Source: Brevibacillus parabrevis
GTDB lineage: Bacteria; Bacillota; Bacilli; Brevibacillales; Brevibacillaceae
Length of the DNA: 64,000 bases
NCBI RefSeq assembly: GCF_003710905.1
Contig: NZ_RHHV01000011.1
Span: forward strand, 33,340 to 97,339
Direction of reading: 5' to 3'
In this document: piece by piece, positions 1-6,973 of the stretch
Numbering within the stretch: position 1 is the first letter of the stretch
How the letters are laid out: each line of letters opens with the position of its first letter
The notes under the pieces: model-generated
Told to the model about the DNA's origin: nothing
Databases searched by the model: none
The model's input: only the letters and a program-made list of their open reading frames with translations
Position numbers and translations under genes: made by a program

Positions 1-477
1 GACAAGCTGGTCGAGCAGGTGGAAGCATGGGAAGAAGTGCGGTTTATCCCGGTTCCCGGCCATACGGTTGATCAGCTGGCGACGCTCTTTTGCGAGCAAA
101 AACTGCTGGTCGTCGGCGACATGCTTTCCAACCTGGAATTTCCGTTTGTGGACGACAGCAGCGCGTACTTGTCGAGCTTGCAAGCGATTGAAAAGCTGGT
201 CGTGGACGGCGAGGTTGAAGAGCTCATTCCGGGGCACGGCGTCCCGGCAAAAGGGCGCGAGTCAATTTTGCACCGGATCAGACGGGACCAAGAGTATTTG
301 CTTGCTGCCCGGAAGCTGATTTTCGAAGGCGTAGCGGCGGGGACGAGCGAGGAAGCGCTGGCAGAGAGCTTTCGGCAAATCTCCTACGACGGTGCGCCGA
401 TCGGCCAGTATTTGCAAGATTCCCACGAGCAAAACCGCATCGTGCTGATGAAGGAAGCTGTTTCACTGACAGGTTGA
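1..477 (+). CDS. Metallo-beta-lactamase-fold hydrolase, C-terminal part (cut by window edge)
   Basis: The reading frame is open from base 1, so the N-terminus and the main HxHxDH zinc motif lie outside the window. The visible 158 residues contain the later part of the fold: a VPGHT stretch (about residue 18), a VVGDMLS strand where the bridging aspartate of the family sits, and an IPGHG segment near the C-terminus. This order (PGHT, GD, PGHG) is typical of metallo-beta-lactamase-superfamily hydrolases. The substrate cannot be told. The C-terminal helical extension after PGHG resembles that of small thiolesterase or lactonase-type members. Confidence 0.8.
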   Translation, partial: DKLVEQVEAWEEVRFIPVPGHTVDQLATLFCEQKLLVVGDMLSNLEFPFVDDSSAYLSSLQAIEKLVVDGEVEELIPGHGVPAKGRESILHRIRRDQEYLLAARKLIFEGVAAGTSEEALAESFRQISYDGAPIGQYLQDSHEQNRIVLMKEAVSLTG

Positions 478-543
478 TTATTAGGCAGTTTTGTACGATA
501 ATAGAAGTTACGCACAAAACTTTCTAGGAAAGAGGTGGAACAG

Positions 544-765
544 ATGTCGACGACTGAATTGATGCTGAGAACGAGCCTCGAAGGCCGCGTGAAACGTACG
601 TTGCAAACGTATTTCCGCCGTCCTAACGACGTGTTGGTAAAAGAAAGCCTCGGAGCGAACGGCCTGTCCCCGGAACAAGTGGAAGTTACGATGGAACTGT
701 TGAAACAAGACGCTACTGTTGCAGAAATCATCGAGCAACTGCGGGATAAAGGCTACTTGGCGTAA
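544..765 (+). CDS. Small hypothetical protein, 73 aa
   Basis: A 73-residue soluble protein beginning MSTTELMLRTSLEG. The ATG at 544 is preferred over an in-frame GTG at 535 because the sequence AGAGGTGG lies 7-8 bases upstream of it. The protein is predicted helical and charged; its C-terminal half (VAEIIEQLRDKGYL) looks like a small helical, possibly helix-turn-helix-like, fold. No family is recognised. It is followed at once by a strong terminator, so it is the last gene of its transcript. Confidence 0.65.
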   Translation: MSTTELMLRTSLEGRVKRTLQTYFRRPNDVLVKESLGANGLSPEQVEVTMELLKQDATVAEIIEQLRDKGYLA

Positions 766-782
766 CGCAAGATTGCGTACAT

Positions 783-827
783 AAAAAAGACCGGACGGAC
801 AAGAAATTGTCAGTTCCGGTCTTTTTT
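783..827. terminator. Bidirectional rho-independent terminator
   Basis: The arms A6-GACCGGA (783-795) and TCCGGTC-T6 (815-827) form a perfect stem flanked by A6 and T6. It can therefore stop transcription both from the 73-aa gene on + and from the DUF2062 gene on the minus strand. Confidence 0.85.
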
Positions 828-868
828 ATACAGATATAAGATTCTTATCCAGTATAAGTGCAACTAAA

Positions 869-892
869 GCTGCGCCGCAGGCTTGGCGCAGC
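869..892. other. GC-rich hairpin between convergent genes
   Basis: GCTGCGCC (869-876) and GGCGCAGC (885-892) are perfect 8-base arms with an 8-base loop. It lies between the terminator and the stop of the DUF2062 gene. There is no good T-run on either side, so it may be an accessory 3'-end stabiliser rather than a terminator. Confidence 0.45.
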
Positions 893-930
893 CAAGTTTT
901 CTAATGCGAAGCGGTGGAGCCGCCGAATTT

Positions 931-1419
931 TCAGGGAGAGGTGCGGCCGTGGGTCACGGAGCGGCGCAGTTTTTTCCGGCGATACATCAGAAGAGCGCCA
1001 TGTACCAAAAAATAGCTGGCGACTGCGACGACCAGGCCCATAATCGCGCTTCCTGTGAAGTAGGCCAACCCTTTTTCTTTCATCCAGACAAGCCATTGCG
1101 GCCACGCTTCGTGCGGAGGGGCGGGGGGAGACTGTAACGGTTTTCCGACAAAAGCGTACCCAATATTGTAGTTCACGACCATGAAGATAGGCAGCACGAG
1201 TTTTCCGATGACAAACGCGATCAAACCCGCAGGCAGGCTGGCGCGAAACAGCCTGACCAGCGGAAAGAGCAGCAAAAAAGCGAGGCCGAAGGTGGGCAGG
1301 GTAATGAACTCGACAAAAATCCCGACGGAAAAGCCGCGGGCGACAAAAGAAGGCGCCCCTTTCATTCTGATCAGCTTGTAGTATTCGAATTTCAGTTTGC
1401 GGTACAGTTTGTTCCACAT
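931..1419 (-). CDS. DUF2062 family membrane protein, 162 aa
   Basis: The central stretch, a hydrophobic region with two closely spaced membrane segments around ITLPTFGLAFLL and LIAFVIGKLVLPIFM followed by YNIGYAFVG, matches the general look of DUF2062 proteins. A third membrane helix near the C-terminus (GSAIMGLVVAVASYFLV) precedes a basic tail. The start at 1419 (MWNKLYRKLKFEY) is chosen because GAGAGG lies just upstream on the minus strand; in-frame starts at 1446 and 1488 lack such a site. The function of the family is not established; some members are fused to glycosyltransferases. Confidence 0.7.
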   Translation of the reverse strand: MWNKLYRKLKFEYYKLIRMKGAPSFVARGFSVGIFVEFITLPTFGLAFLLLFPLVRLFRASLPAGLIAFVIGKLVLPIFMVVNYNIGYAFVGKPLQSPPAPPHEAWPQWLVWMKEKGLAYFTGSAIMGLVVAVASYFLVHGALLMYRRKKLRRSVTHGRTSP

Positions 1420-1563
1420 AGTTGCCTCTCTTTTGTCTGAACTCATGTTCTGTTTTTCCCAAAAAAGGCTTCGCTTGGGGGAAGCCAATTAACACAAGTA
1501 TGTCCAGTTCTCCTGGCAAAAATTGATACCCCTTTGTCCACGCCGACCGAGAGGAGCGTTCAT

Positions 1564-1592
1564 TTGTGAATGCTGCTATCTTTTGGCATAAT
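1564..1592 (+). promoter_or_regulatory. SigA-type promoter of the DedA operon
   Basis: TTGTGA (1564-1569) and CATAAT (1587-1592) are separated by 17 bases. The position supports the ATG at 1629 as the start of the DedA gene, because an alternative start at 1566 would lie inside the promoter. Confidence 0.55.
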
Positions 1593-1628
1593 GGAGAGGG
1601 CAGACCCGCAAGAAAAGTGGTGGAAGTT

Positions 1629-2255
1629 ATGGCAGAAGTGATGACTACATTTGGCGACTACATTGCGCAATACGGATACGGAGCCTTGTTTGGCTTGTTT
1701 TTTCTGGGAATTTTGGGGATGCCGCTGCCAGAAGAAACGCTGCTCGTTTTTTCCGGTTTTCTGGTTTCGACAGGTCAATTGGCTTATTGGCCTACTTTTC
1801 TCGTCTGCTTTCTCGGCTCGATATCAGCGATGACGACGGCCTACTGGATCGGGCGAAAGCTGGGCTTCCCTTTTTTAGAGAAGTACGGGAAGCGGCTCGG
1901 CATGGGATACACCGTCTACAAAAAAACGGAAGAATGGTTCAATCGGGTAGGAAAATGGGCGCTGCCGCTCGGCTATTTTATCCCTGGGGTGCGACAGTTT
2001 ACCGCCTACTTCGCGGGAATTACGAGACTTCCGTTTCCGACATTTCTGCTGTACACGTATACGGGCGGGCTGTTTTGGAGCCTGTTGTTCGTCACCTTGG
2101 GCTGGCAGTTGGGAGAGCGCTGGGATGAACTGTTCGATCTCATCTCGCGCAATCTGGCTATATTCTTTATCGCATTGTTTGCAATCATTGCCGGCTGGTC
2201 TTATTTGCGGCATCGGGCAAGTTTGAAGAAACAAAAACGGAGGGGAATGCAATGA
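1629..2255 (+). CDS. DedA family membrane protein
   Basis: A 208-residue multi-pass membrane protein of the DedA/SNARE-associated family (PF09335). Visible family marks are the acidic ETLLVFSGFLVS segment after the first helix and the stretch GYFIPGVRQFTAYFAG, which carries the conserved arginine of the family. DedA proteins act in the cytoplasmic membrane and have been linked to lipid-carrier flipping and to tolerance of envelope stress. Start ATG 1629 has GTGGTGG 6 bases upstream. Its stop overlaps the start of the next gene by 4 bases (ATGA), so the two are translationally coupled. Confidence 0.85.
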   Translation: MAEVMTTFGDYIAQYGYGALFGLFFLGILGMPLPEETLLVFSGFLVSTGQLAYWPTFLVCFLGSISAMTTAYWIGRKLGFPFLEKYGKRLGMGYTVYKKTEEWFNRVGKWALPLGYFIPGVRQFTAYFAGITRLPFPTFLLYTYTGGLFWSLLFVTLGWQLGERWDELFDLISRNLAIFFIALFAIIAGWSYLRHRASLKKQKRRGMQ

Positions 2256-2770
2256 GTGAAGAGAATCGGCAAGACAATAACCTGCCAGTGATTCGCGAGC
2301 CTGAGCAGTTGGTTCCGCTACAATTACCCGAGGTGCATCAGCGTTTCTACGACAAACTGCGGGCCAAAATCGAAGCTTTCATCAAAGACAAAGGCGTCAA
2401 TGACACGGCAGCGAACTATATTTTGTTGGCGCCGGATCTGTTCGTGTTGCTCGCCCGTCTGCTTCTGGACAAGCGGGTAGGCGTTCAGTCCAAGGCGATT
2501 GCCGGGGTGGCGGTCGCTTATTTCATCACGCCGATCGATTTTATCCCGGAAGCGCTCGTCGGCGGCGTCGGGCTTTTGGACGACGTCGTTTTGGCAGTTT
2601 ACGCCCTGCGGCGAATTTTGGTGGACGTGGATGAAAAAATCGTGCGCGAGCATTGGAATGGCAAGGAAGACTTGCTCGGTGTCATTACGAAGGTCGTAAA
2701 GTCGGCAGATGACCTCGTTGGCAAAAAAATCGTGAAAAAGCTGGAAGAGACACTGTTCCGAAAAAAATAA
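2252..2770 (+). CDS. DUF1232 (YkvA-like) protein
   Basis: A 172-residue protein with a DUF1232 domain at about residues 75-120. The mark is the segment AYFITPIDFIPEALV, where a helix ends in the family's typical sPiDliPd motif, followed by LLDDVVLA. DUF1232 proteins have one or two short hydrophobic helices and an unknown, membrane-associated role. The gene overlaps the DedA gene by 4 bases and is followed after 16 bases by yhaM, so the three form an operon. Confidence 0.8.
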   Translation: MSEENRQDNNLPVIREPEQLVPLQLPEVHQRFYDKLRAKIEAFIKDKGVNDTAANYILLAPDLFVLLARLLLDKRVGVQSKAIAGVAVAYFITPIDFIPEALVGGVGLLDDVVLAVYALRRILVDVDEKIVREHWNGKEDLLGVITKVVKSADDLVGKKIVKKLEETLFRKK

Positions 2771-2786
2771 ACAGGATGGGACACGA

Positions 2787-3737
2787 ATGACAAAATATTT
2801 GCTGGATTATCAAGAGGGAGAGAGAGTCGTCGCCTTTTGCCTGGTGAAAAGCAAAGAGGCTGGCGTGGCGAGCAACCAGAGCGAGTATTTGAATCTGGAG
2901 CTGGGAGATCGCTCCGGCACGCTCATGGCCAAGCTGTGGGATGTCAGCCCTGAAATGAAAGAGTGGATCGCCGTAAAATCTGTGGTGAAAATCGACGCCG
3001 CCGTCCAGATGTACCGCGGGAAAAAGCAGCTGGTGATCCAGCGCATTCGCCCGGCAGCCGCATCGGATGAAGTGCTGATGGAGTCGCTGATCCCTGTATC
3101 CCCGGTTCCGGTGGACGAGCTGTGGACGAAGCTCATGCAGACGGTAGACAGCTTGAAAAGCGACACGCTGCGAGCGATTATCCGCGAGGCGTTGGCTACG
3201 GAGGAAATCAGCGAGCGGCTGAGGCAGTACCCGGCAGGGGTAAAAATGCACCACAATTACTACCACGGACTGCTGGAACATATCGTTTCCTTGCTGTCAG
3301 CGGCGCAAAGCTTGCTTCCGCTCTATCCGCAGGTCGATAGAGATGTCCTCTACGCCACTTGCATCCTGCACGATATCGGGAAGCTGTACGAGCTGTCAGA
3401 CCCGATTGCGCCGGACTACACCACGCCAGGCCAGCTGATCGGCCATCTGGTGATGGGCGTCGAGATGGTCAGCGGCATTTGCCGCAAGCTGGACATTCCG
3501 CTCGGAGACGCCGAGGTGCTTCATCTCAAACATTGCATTTTGAGTCATCATGGGGAAGTGGAGAACGGCTGGGGAAGCGCCGTATCCGGCAAGACTCCGA
3601 CGGCTGTCTTGTTCCATTACCTGGACCAGATCGACAGCAAAATGAACGCACTCGGGCAAACACTCGCCGACATGGGCGAGGAAGACGAGTGGGCGTACGC
3701 AGGTGTGCTCAGACGAAAAGTTTGGCGAGGCTACTAA
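2787..3737 (+). CDS. yhaM: 3'-5' exoribonuclease YhaM
   Basis: This 316-residue protein has the domain order of YhaM: an N-terminal OB fold (about residues 10-90, strands around YLNLELGDRSGTLMAKLWD) and an HD hydrolase domain (about 150-300). Metal ligands are visible as HHNYYHGLLEH (155-165), ILHDIGK (H195, D196) and the later CILSHHGE. YhaM is a manganese-dependent 3'-5' exonuclease that acts in the cytoplasm on RNA and single-stranded DNA. Length matches the B. subtilis protein. It ends the DedA operon and is followed by a strong terminator. Confidence 0.92.
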   Translation: MTKYLLDYQEGERVVAFCLVKSKEAGVASNQSEYLNLELGDRSGTLMAKLWDVSPEMKEWIAVKSVVKIDAAVQMYRGKKQLVIQRIRPAAASDEVLMESLIPVSPVPVDELWTKLMQTVDSLKSDTLRAIIREALATEEISERLRQYPAGVKMHHNYYHGLLEHIVSLLSAAQSLLPLYPQVDRDVLYATCILHDIGKLYELSDPIAPDYTTPGQLIGHLVMGVEMVSGICRKLDIPLGDAEVLHLKHCILSHHGEVENGWGSAVSGKTPTAVLFHYLDQIDSKMNALGQTLADMGEEDEWAYAGVLRRKVWRGY

Positions 3738-3779
3738 TCGTCATCTGGCAGCATGAAAAAGGAAAAGCACCAAAACCAG

Positions 3780-3815
3780 AAAGCCAACTGCTCGAATCAG
3801 GCAGTTGGCTTTTTT
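3780..3815 (+). terminator. Terminator after yhaM
   Basis: AAGCCAACTGC (3781-3791) and GCAGTTGGCTT (3801-3811) form an 11-base perfect stem followed by a T-run. Confidence 0.85.
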
Positions 3816-3832
3816 GTGCCGAACAAATTTTC

Positions 3833-3858
3833 TGAAACCTTTTCCTTCCTGTACCGTC
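3833..3858 (+). promoter_or_regulatory. ECF sigma-factor promoter of the YcdB-repeat gene
   Basis: TGAAAC (3833-3838) is followed after exactly 16 bases by CGTC (3855-3858). This is the -35/-10 pair known for SigW, SigX and SigM of B. subtilis. It lies just after the yhaM terminator and 37 bases before the start codon, which leaves room for a start site near 3865 and the ribosome site at 3881. The same pattern precedes the sigma gene in this window. Confidence 0.65.
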
Positions 3859-3894
3859 TTACTACAAGATTGGCTTGCAAAGGAGGAGTTTGCT

Positions 3895-5445
3895 ATGAAA
3901 AAAAGCAGCAAAATGATTGAAGTAATGCTGGTGGCGACAGTTCTCGCCGTGCCGGGAGCTGCGATTGGAACAGCGGCACCTGTCTATGCCTACGACGGCA
4001 AATCTGATCTCGAAGTCATGCCGCTGCCTGACGATATACGCAAGCTTTTGGTCGATTTGAAGGAAGATTACGTGCCGCTTTTGTCCGACCTGCACGTCGA
4101 TGCGATCGGAAAAGGCAGCAAGTCCGAGACGATCCTTGCTCTGTCCGACCGAAAAAGCGTGATTACCGCAAATATTTTTCTCGATCTCGTCGTCGATGCA
4201 GATGGAAACATTACTTCCTTAAAACTGAATGGCGCTGACCGTGATCAGCAAAAGTGGGACAAACAAGCAACCTACAAAAAGCTGACGGATTTTATTCGCG
4301 AGAACGTGCCTGACCATATCGTCATAGCGACACAGCCCATGCTCTCTACAGAGCGGAAAGCGGGACTCGACCGCCTGGCAGTCGTGCCGTTTTATCCGGT
4401 GCTCAACGGCGTCTGGGTGAAAAAGGAGATGGGTCGCGCCTATATCGATGCTTCGGGACAGATTGTGCACTTTTGGCAAGAGAAAAAGAAGCTTCCACTG
4501 GTGGCAGAGGTGACTGACCCGAAAAAAGCGATCGCTCTGGAAAAGGCGGCGAGCGCGTGGGGCAATGACCTGGACGTGCAGCTTGTTTACGATACCGCTG
4601 CGGGCAAGCTCGTATACGAGCCGGTCAAGCTCCCGGTTGTGGATGCCCTGACCGGAGAAATCGTCCCGGAAGTCACTGTCACGGCAACGGAAACCGTCAA
4701 GCTGAAAGGAACCGCTGGCAACTCAAGCTGGGGCGATCGCACTAAAATGGAAGAGTGGCTTGCGAAGAACTTCGCGCTGAAAATGAGCAGCCTGACATTC
4801 GAGGCCCCATCCGTGAAACAAAAGAAACGCGACACCGATCTGTACGAGTGGAACGCGAGAATGTACCAGAGTGCCTCCGTGCTGGTAGAGCGGAAATCGA
4901 AGTCATTGCTTGCCTTTTCCCTGGATGGCTCGGCCCAAAGCGAACGGGAAAAACCGCTGAGTGAAGATGAAGCAAAAGCGTTGGCCCTCCGTTTTGCAGA
5001 AACGAATTTGTTGTCCAGGGAACAGAGCTTTGTGGTCAAACAAACCCGCCCGGTTGACTACTTGCCCGGATGGGCCGATCAAAATGTGGTGCGGCCGCTC
5101 TACCAGTACGATTTTTATCCCGAGGCCAATGGAATCCGCGCGAAAACTCCGCTGTTTACCATCGAAGTAGACGCGAAAAAAGGGAACGTCGTCAAAGCAA
5201 AGGTGAACGAAACAGCCGCGATGCCAGCCGCGTTGGACAAACAAGGGGTCATCGGTCAGGAGCGAGCCAAAGAGATGTTGCTGAAGCATGCTGCTTTGCG
5301 CCTTGCGTACTTCTATCCGCAGATCGGCGGGCAGACATCTGCCACTCCGCAGCTCGCGTATGTGCCGACGGCGGATACGGAAGCGTTGCAGGTGGAAGCC
5401 AAAACAGGCGAAGTAGCGGGCAACTGGCGTGAGCTGACCGAGTAA
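3895..5445 (+). CDS. Secreted YcdB/YcdC-repeat protein
   Basis: A 516-residue protein with an export signal: basic MKKSSK, a hydrophobic core, and a cleavage region near AAPVYA (about residue 35). The mature part appears to hold the YcdB/YcdC repeat (DUF4901-type) in tandem: blocks ending VEAKTGEV or IEVDAKKGNVV, and ITEEEA-like segments such as LSEDEAKALALRF, recur. Such proteins occur in Bacillales envelopes and have no defined activity. The start at 3895 has AAAGGAGGAG 8 bases upstream; a longer frame from 3805 would run through the terminator and promoter. Control by an ECF sigma factor (promoter at 3833) fits an envelope-stress role. Confidence 0.75.
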   Translation: MKKSSKMIEVMLVATVLAVPGAAIGTAAPVYAYDGKSDLEVMPLPDDIRKLLVDLKEDYVPLLSDLHVDAIGKGSKSETILALSDRKSVITANIFLDLVVDADGNITSLKLNGADRDQQKWDKQATYKKLTDFIRENVPDHIVIATQPMLSTERKAGLDRLAVVPFYPVLNGVWVKKEMGRAYIDASGQIVHFWQEKKKLPLVAEVTDPKKAIALEKAASAWGNDLDVQLVYDTAAGKLVYEPVKLPVVDALTGEIVPEVTVTATETVKLKGTAGNSSWGDRTKMEEWLAKNFALKMSSLTFEAPSVKQKKRDTDLYEWNARMYQSASVLVERKSKSLLAFSLDGSAQSEREKPLSEDEAKALALRFAETNLLSREQSFVVKQTRPVDYLPGWADQNVVRPLYQYDFYPEANGIRAKTPLFTIEVDAKKGNVVKAKVNETAAMPAALDKQGVIGQERAKEMLLKHAALRLAYFYPQIGGQTSATPQLAYVPTADTEALQVEAKTGEVAGNWRELTE

Positions 5446-5460
5446 CCAAAACAGGCAACG

Positions 5461-5493
5461 ACCCGGCGTGGCTGTGTGCTGCCGGGTTGTTTG
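5461..5493 (+). terminator. Weak terminator after the YcdB-repeat gene
   Basis: ACCCGGC (5461-5467) pairs with GCCGGGT (5481-5487), followed by the T-rich TGTTTG. The T-run is interrupted, so efficiency is uncertain. Confidence 0.45.
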
Positions 5494-5630
5494 CATGGAT
5501 TGTCCCATGCCTTTCTTTTCAAAATAGACAAACACTTCACAGCTAGTAGGATTTTTTTGCTTTTTGTAGAATATCTTCTTGATTCCCATTTGATTTGGCA
5601 AAAATGCCGATCACGAGAAGGAGAAAGTGC

Positions 5631-6623
5631 ATGAAACGGCCAACCTATACCCTACCAAGTATTGTCAAAAAGGTGTTCCGGTCCGGCGAGCGCTCCCTCC
5701 CACGTACGGAGATTTGCTCCCGGATGGAAGTGAATGAGCTGACGGCTTTTTTGGATCTGGATAGCGCGACACTACTTGATAAAGTGTTGAAGATGGAGCA
5801 GTCGCCTGTACGGATTGCCAGCTCGGAGGCGATCGTGGAGATCACTTACCAGCCGCATCAGGTGTACGATTTGGCGCACCGCTTTTTGCGCGATACCCAA
5901 ACGCCTAAAAAGCTGGAACAGATCGTCGCTGAGTTGCGCCGTCAGACGCAGTTTGGCTGGAATCAGATCCTTCGCATGTTGCAATTGGAACGCGACCCTC
6001 GCTTTGTTCAGTATCAAGGCGACGACCGATGGTTCCTGGCAGAGTGGACGCAGGCAAACGACCAAGTCTACGATTTTTGCCGGGATAACGGCATCACGCA
6101 CGTAGCTGCCCGCTCGCTTGTCCATTTTCTGGAGCAAGAGGTGGGGATCGCCGGGGATGCCGCTTTTCTGCCCCTGCTGGATGACCGATTTCGGGTCGAG
6201 GGAGAAACGCTGTATATCATTGTTCGCAGTGAGGAAACCGATGAGGAGCTGGCTGCGGAAGAAATCGCAGCGGCGGACTCTTCTGAATCGATAGCCGTCA
6301 TCGAGAATGAAACAGAGGAAGTTGCACCCGAAACAGCAAGCCCGTTGCATCAGGAACCGAAACAAGAAGAAACAATTTTTACCAAGGAGGAAACGAACAT
6401 GACAAACGCTACGAATGTACGAGTGCTGGAGGAAGTACAACAATTGCTGCAAGAAGCAATCAGCCGCCTGGAAGGCCGCAATCAGGAGATGTCCCAGGAA
6501 GTCGTCGCGCATTTCCAACAAAGCAATATGCAAGCTATAGAAGTGCTGATGAAAGAGAAACATAAGCATGAGCAAATCGTACTTGGCATTCAGCAAGTAC
6601 TGGCAACCAGTGAGCAACAATGA
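5631..6623 (+). CDS. Two-part protein: globular N-domain, acidic linker, coiled-coil C-module (330 aa)
   Basis: No family is recognised. Residues 1-205 are a mixed globular region beginning MKRPTYTLPSIVKKVF, possibly DNA- or protein-binding (helical repeats, several FW/RF pairs). Residues about 206-255 are a strongly acidic, low-complexity linker rich in Glu, Ala and Thr. Residues 257-330 are a helical coiled-coil module. That module begins with a methionine preceded by its own ribosome-binding sequence (see the nested gene at 6399) and is homologous to the whole of the next gene product. The start ATG 5631 has GAAGGAGA upstream. The stop overlaps the next start by 4 bases. Confidence 0.65.
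   Translation: MKRPTYTLPSIVKKVFRSGERSLPRTEICSRMEVNELTAFLDLDSATLLDKVLKMEQSPVRIASSEAIVEITYQPHQVYDLAHRFLRDTQTPKKLEQIVAELRRQTQFGWNQILRMLQLERDPRFVQYQGDDRWFLAEWTQANDQVYDFCRDNGITHVAARSLVHFLEQEVGIAGDAAFLPLLDDRFRVEGETLYIIVRSEETDEELAAEEIAAADSSESIAVIENETEEVAPETASPLHQEPKQEETIFTKEETNMTNATNVRVLEEVQQLLQEAISRLEGRNQEMSQEVVAHFQQSNMQAIEVLMKEKHKHEQIVLGIQQVLATSEQQ
6399..6623 (+). CDS. Nested in-frame small coiled-coil protein, 74 aa
   Basis: Inside the 330-aa frame, AAGGAGG (6384-6390) lies 8 bases before ATG 6399, an ideal internal ribosome site in the same reading frame. The product would be the C-terminal 74 residues alone. These align without a gap, methionine to methionine, with the next gene product (6620-6892): shared positions include L10, E11, L16, L17, I21, R27, Q29, M31, E34, V35, V36, F39, A46, I47, M51, E53 and K54. 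The start positions coincide, which argues that this is a true gene start, later fused in frame to the upstream domain. Function is unknown. Confidence 0.6.
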   Translation: MTNATNVRVLEEVQQLLQEAISRLEGRNQEMSQEVVAHFQQSNMQAIEVLMKEKHKHEQIVLGIQQVLATSEQQ

Positions 6624-6892
6624 GTAAACTTGAGGCCATGATCCGGTTGGAACAGCGATTTGATTTGCTGCGCGACATCATCGCGAGTTATCGGATTCGC
6701 CTTCAAGACATGGAGCGGGAAGTGGTGGAACTTTTTGCCGCCAACCAGCTCTCTGCTATATCTACATGCATGAGCGAAAAGCAGCGCATCGTCCGCTTGA
6801 TGAACCGTCTGGAGCTGTTTATTTCCCAGTGGGAAGGCAACGGCGATGTGGGAATCGCACATGAGCCAAAACGAGAACACTTGAACACATGA
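6620..6892 (+). CDS. Small coiled-coil protein, 90 aa, paralogue of the nested module
   Basis: The ATG lies in the ATGA overlap with the stop of the preceding gene, so translation is probably coupled; no strong separate ribosome site is seen. The product is almost all helix with heptad-like spacing of hydrophobic residues and ends in a short polar tail (HEPKREHLNT). Residues 1-70 match the nested 74-aa module residue for residue in register, including the block EVV..F......AI...M.EK. The pair may form heteromeric coiled coils. No database family is recognised. Confidence 0.65.
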   Translation: MSKLEAMIRLEQRFDLLRDIIASYRIRLQDMEREVVELFAANQLSAISTCMSEKQRIVRLMNRLELFISQWEGNGDVGIAHEPKREHLNT

Positions 6893-6973
6893 TGGAAAAT
6901 GCGGTAATATAGGGGGATTGTGTAGGATTCCCCGCGCATGCCGCGTGGGATGGAAAGGAGATCCAAACCCTCT

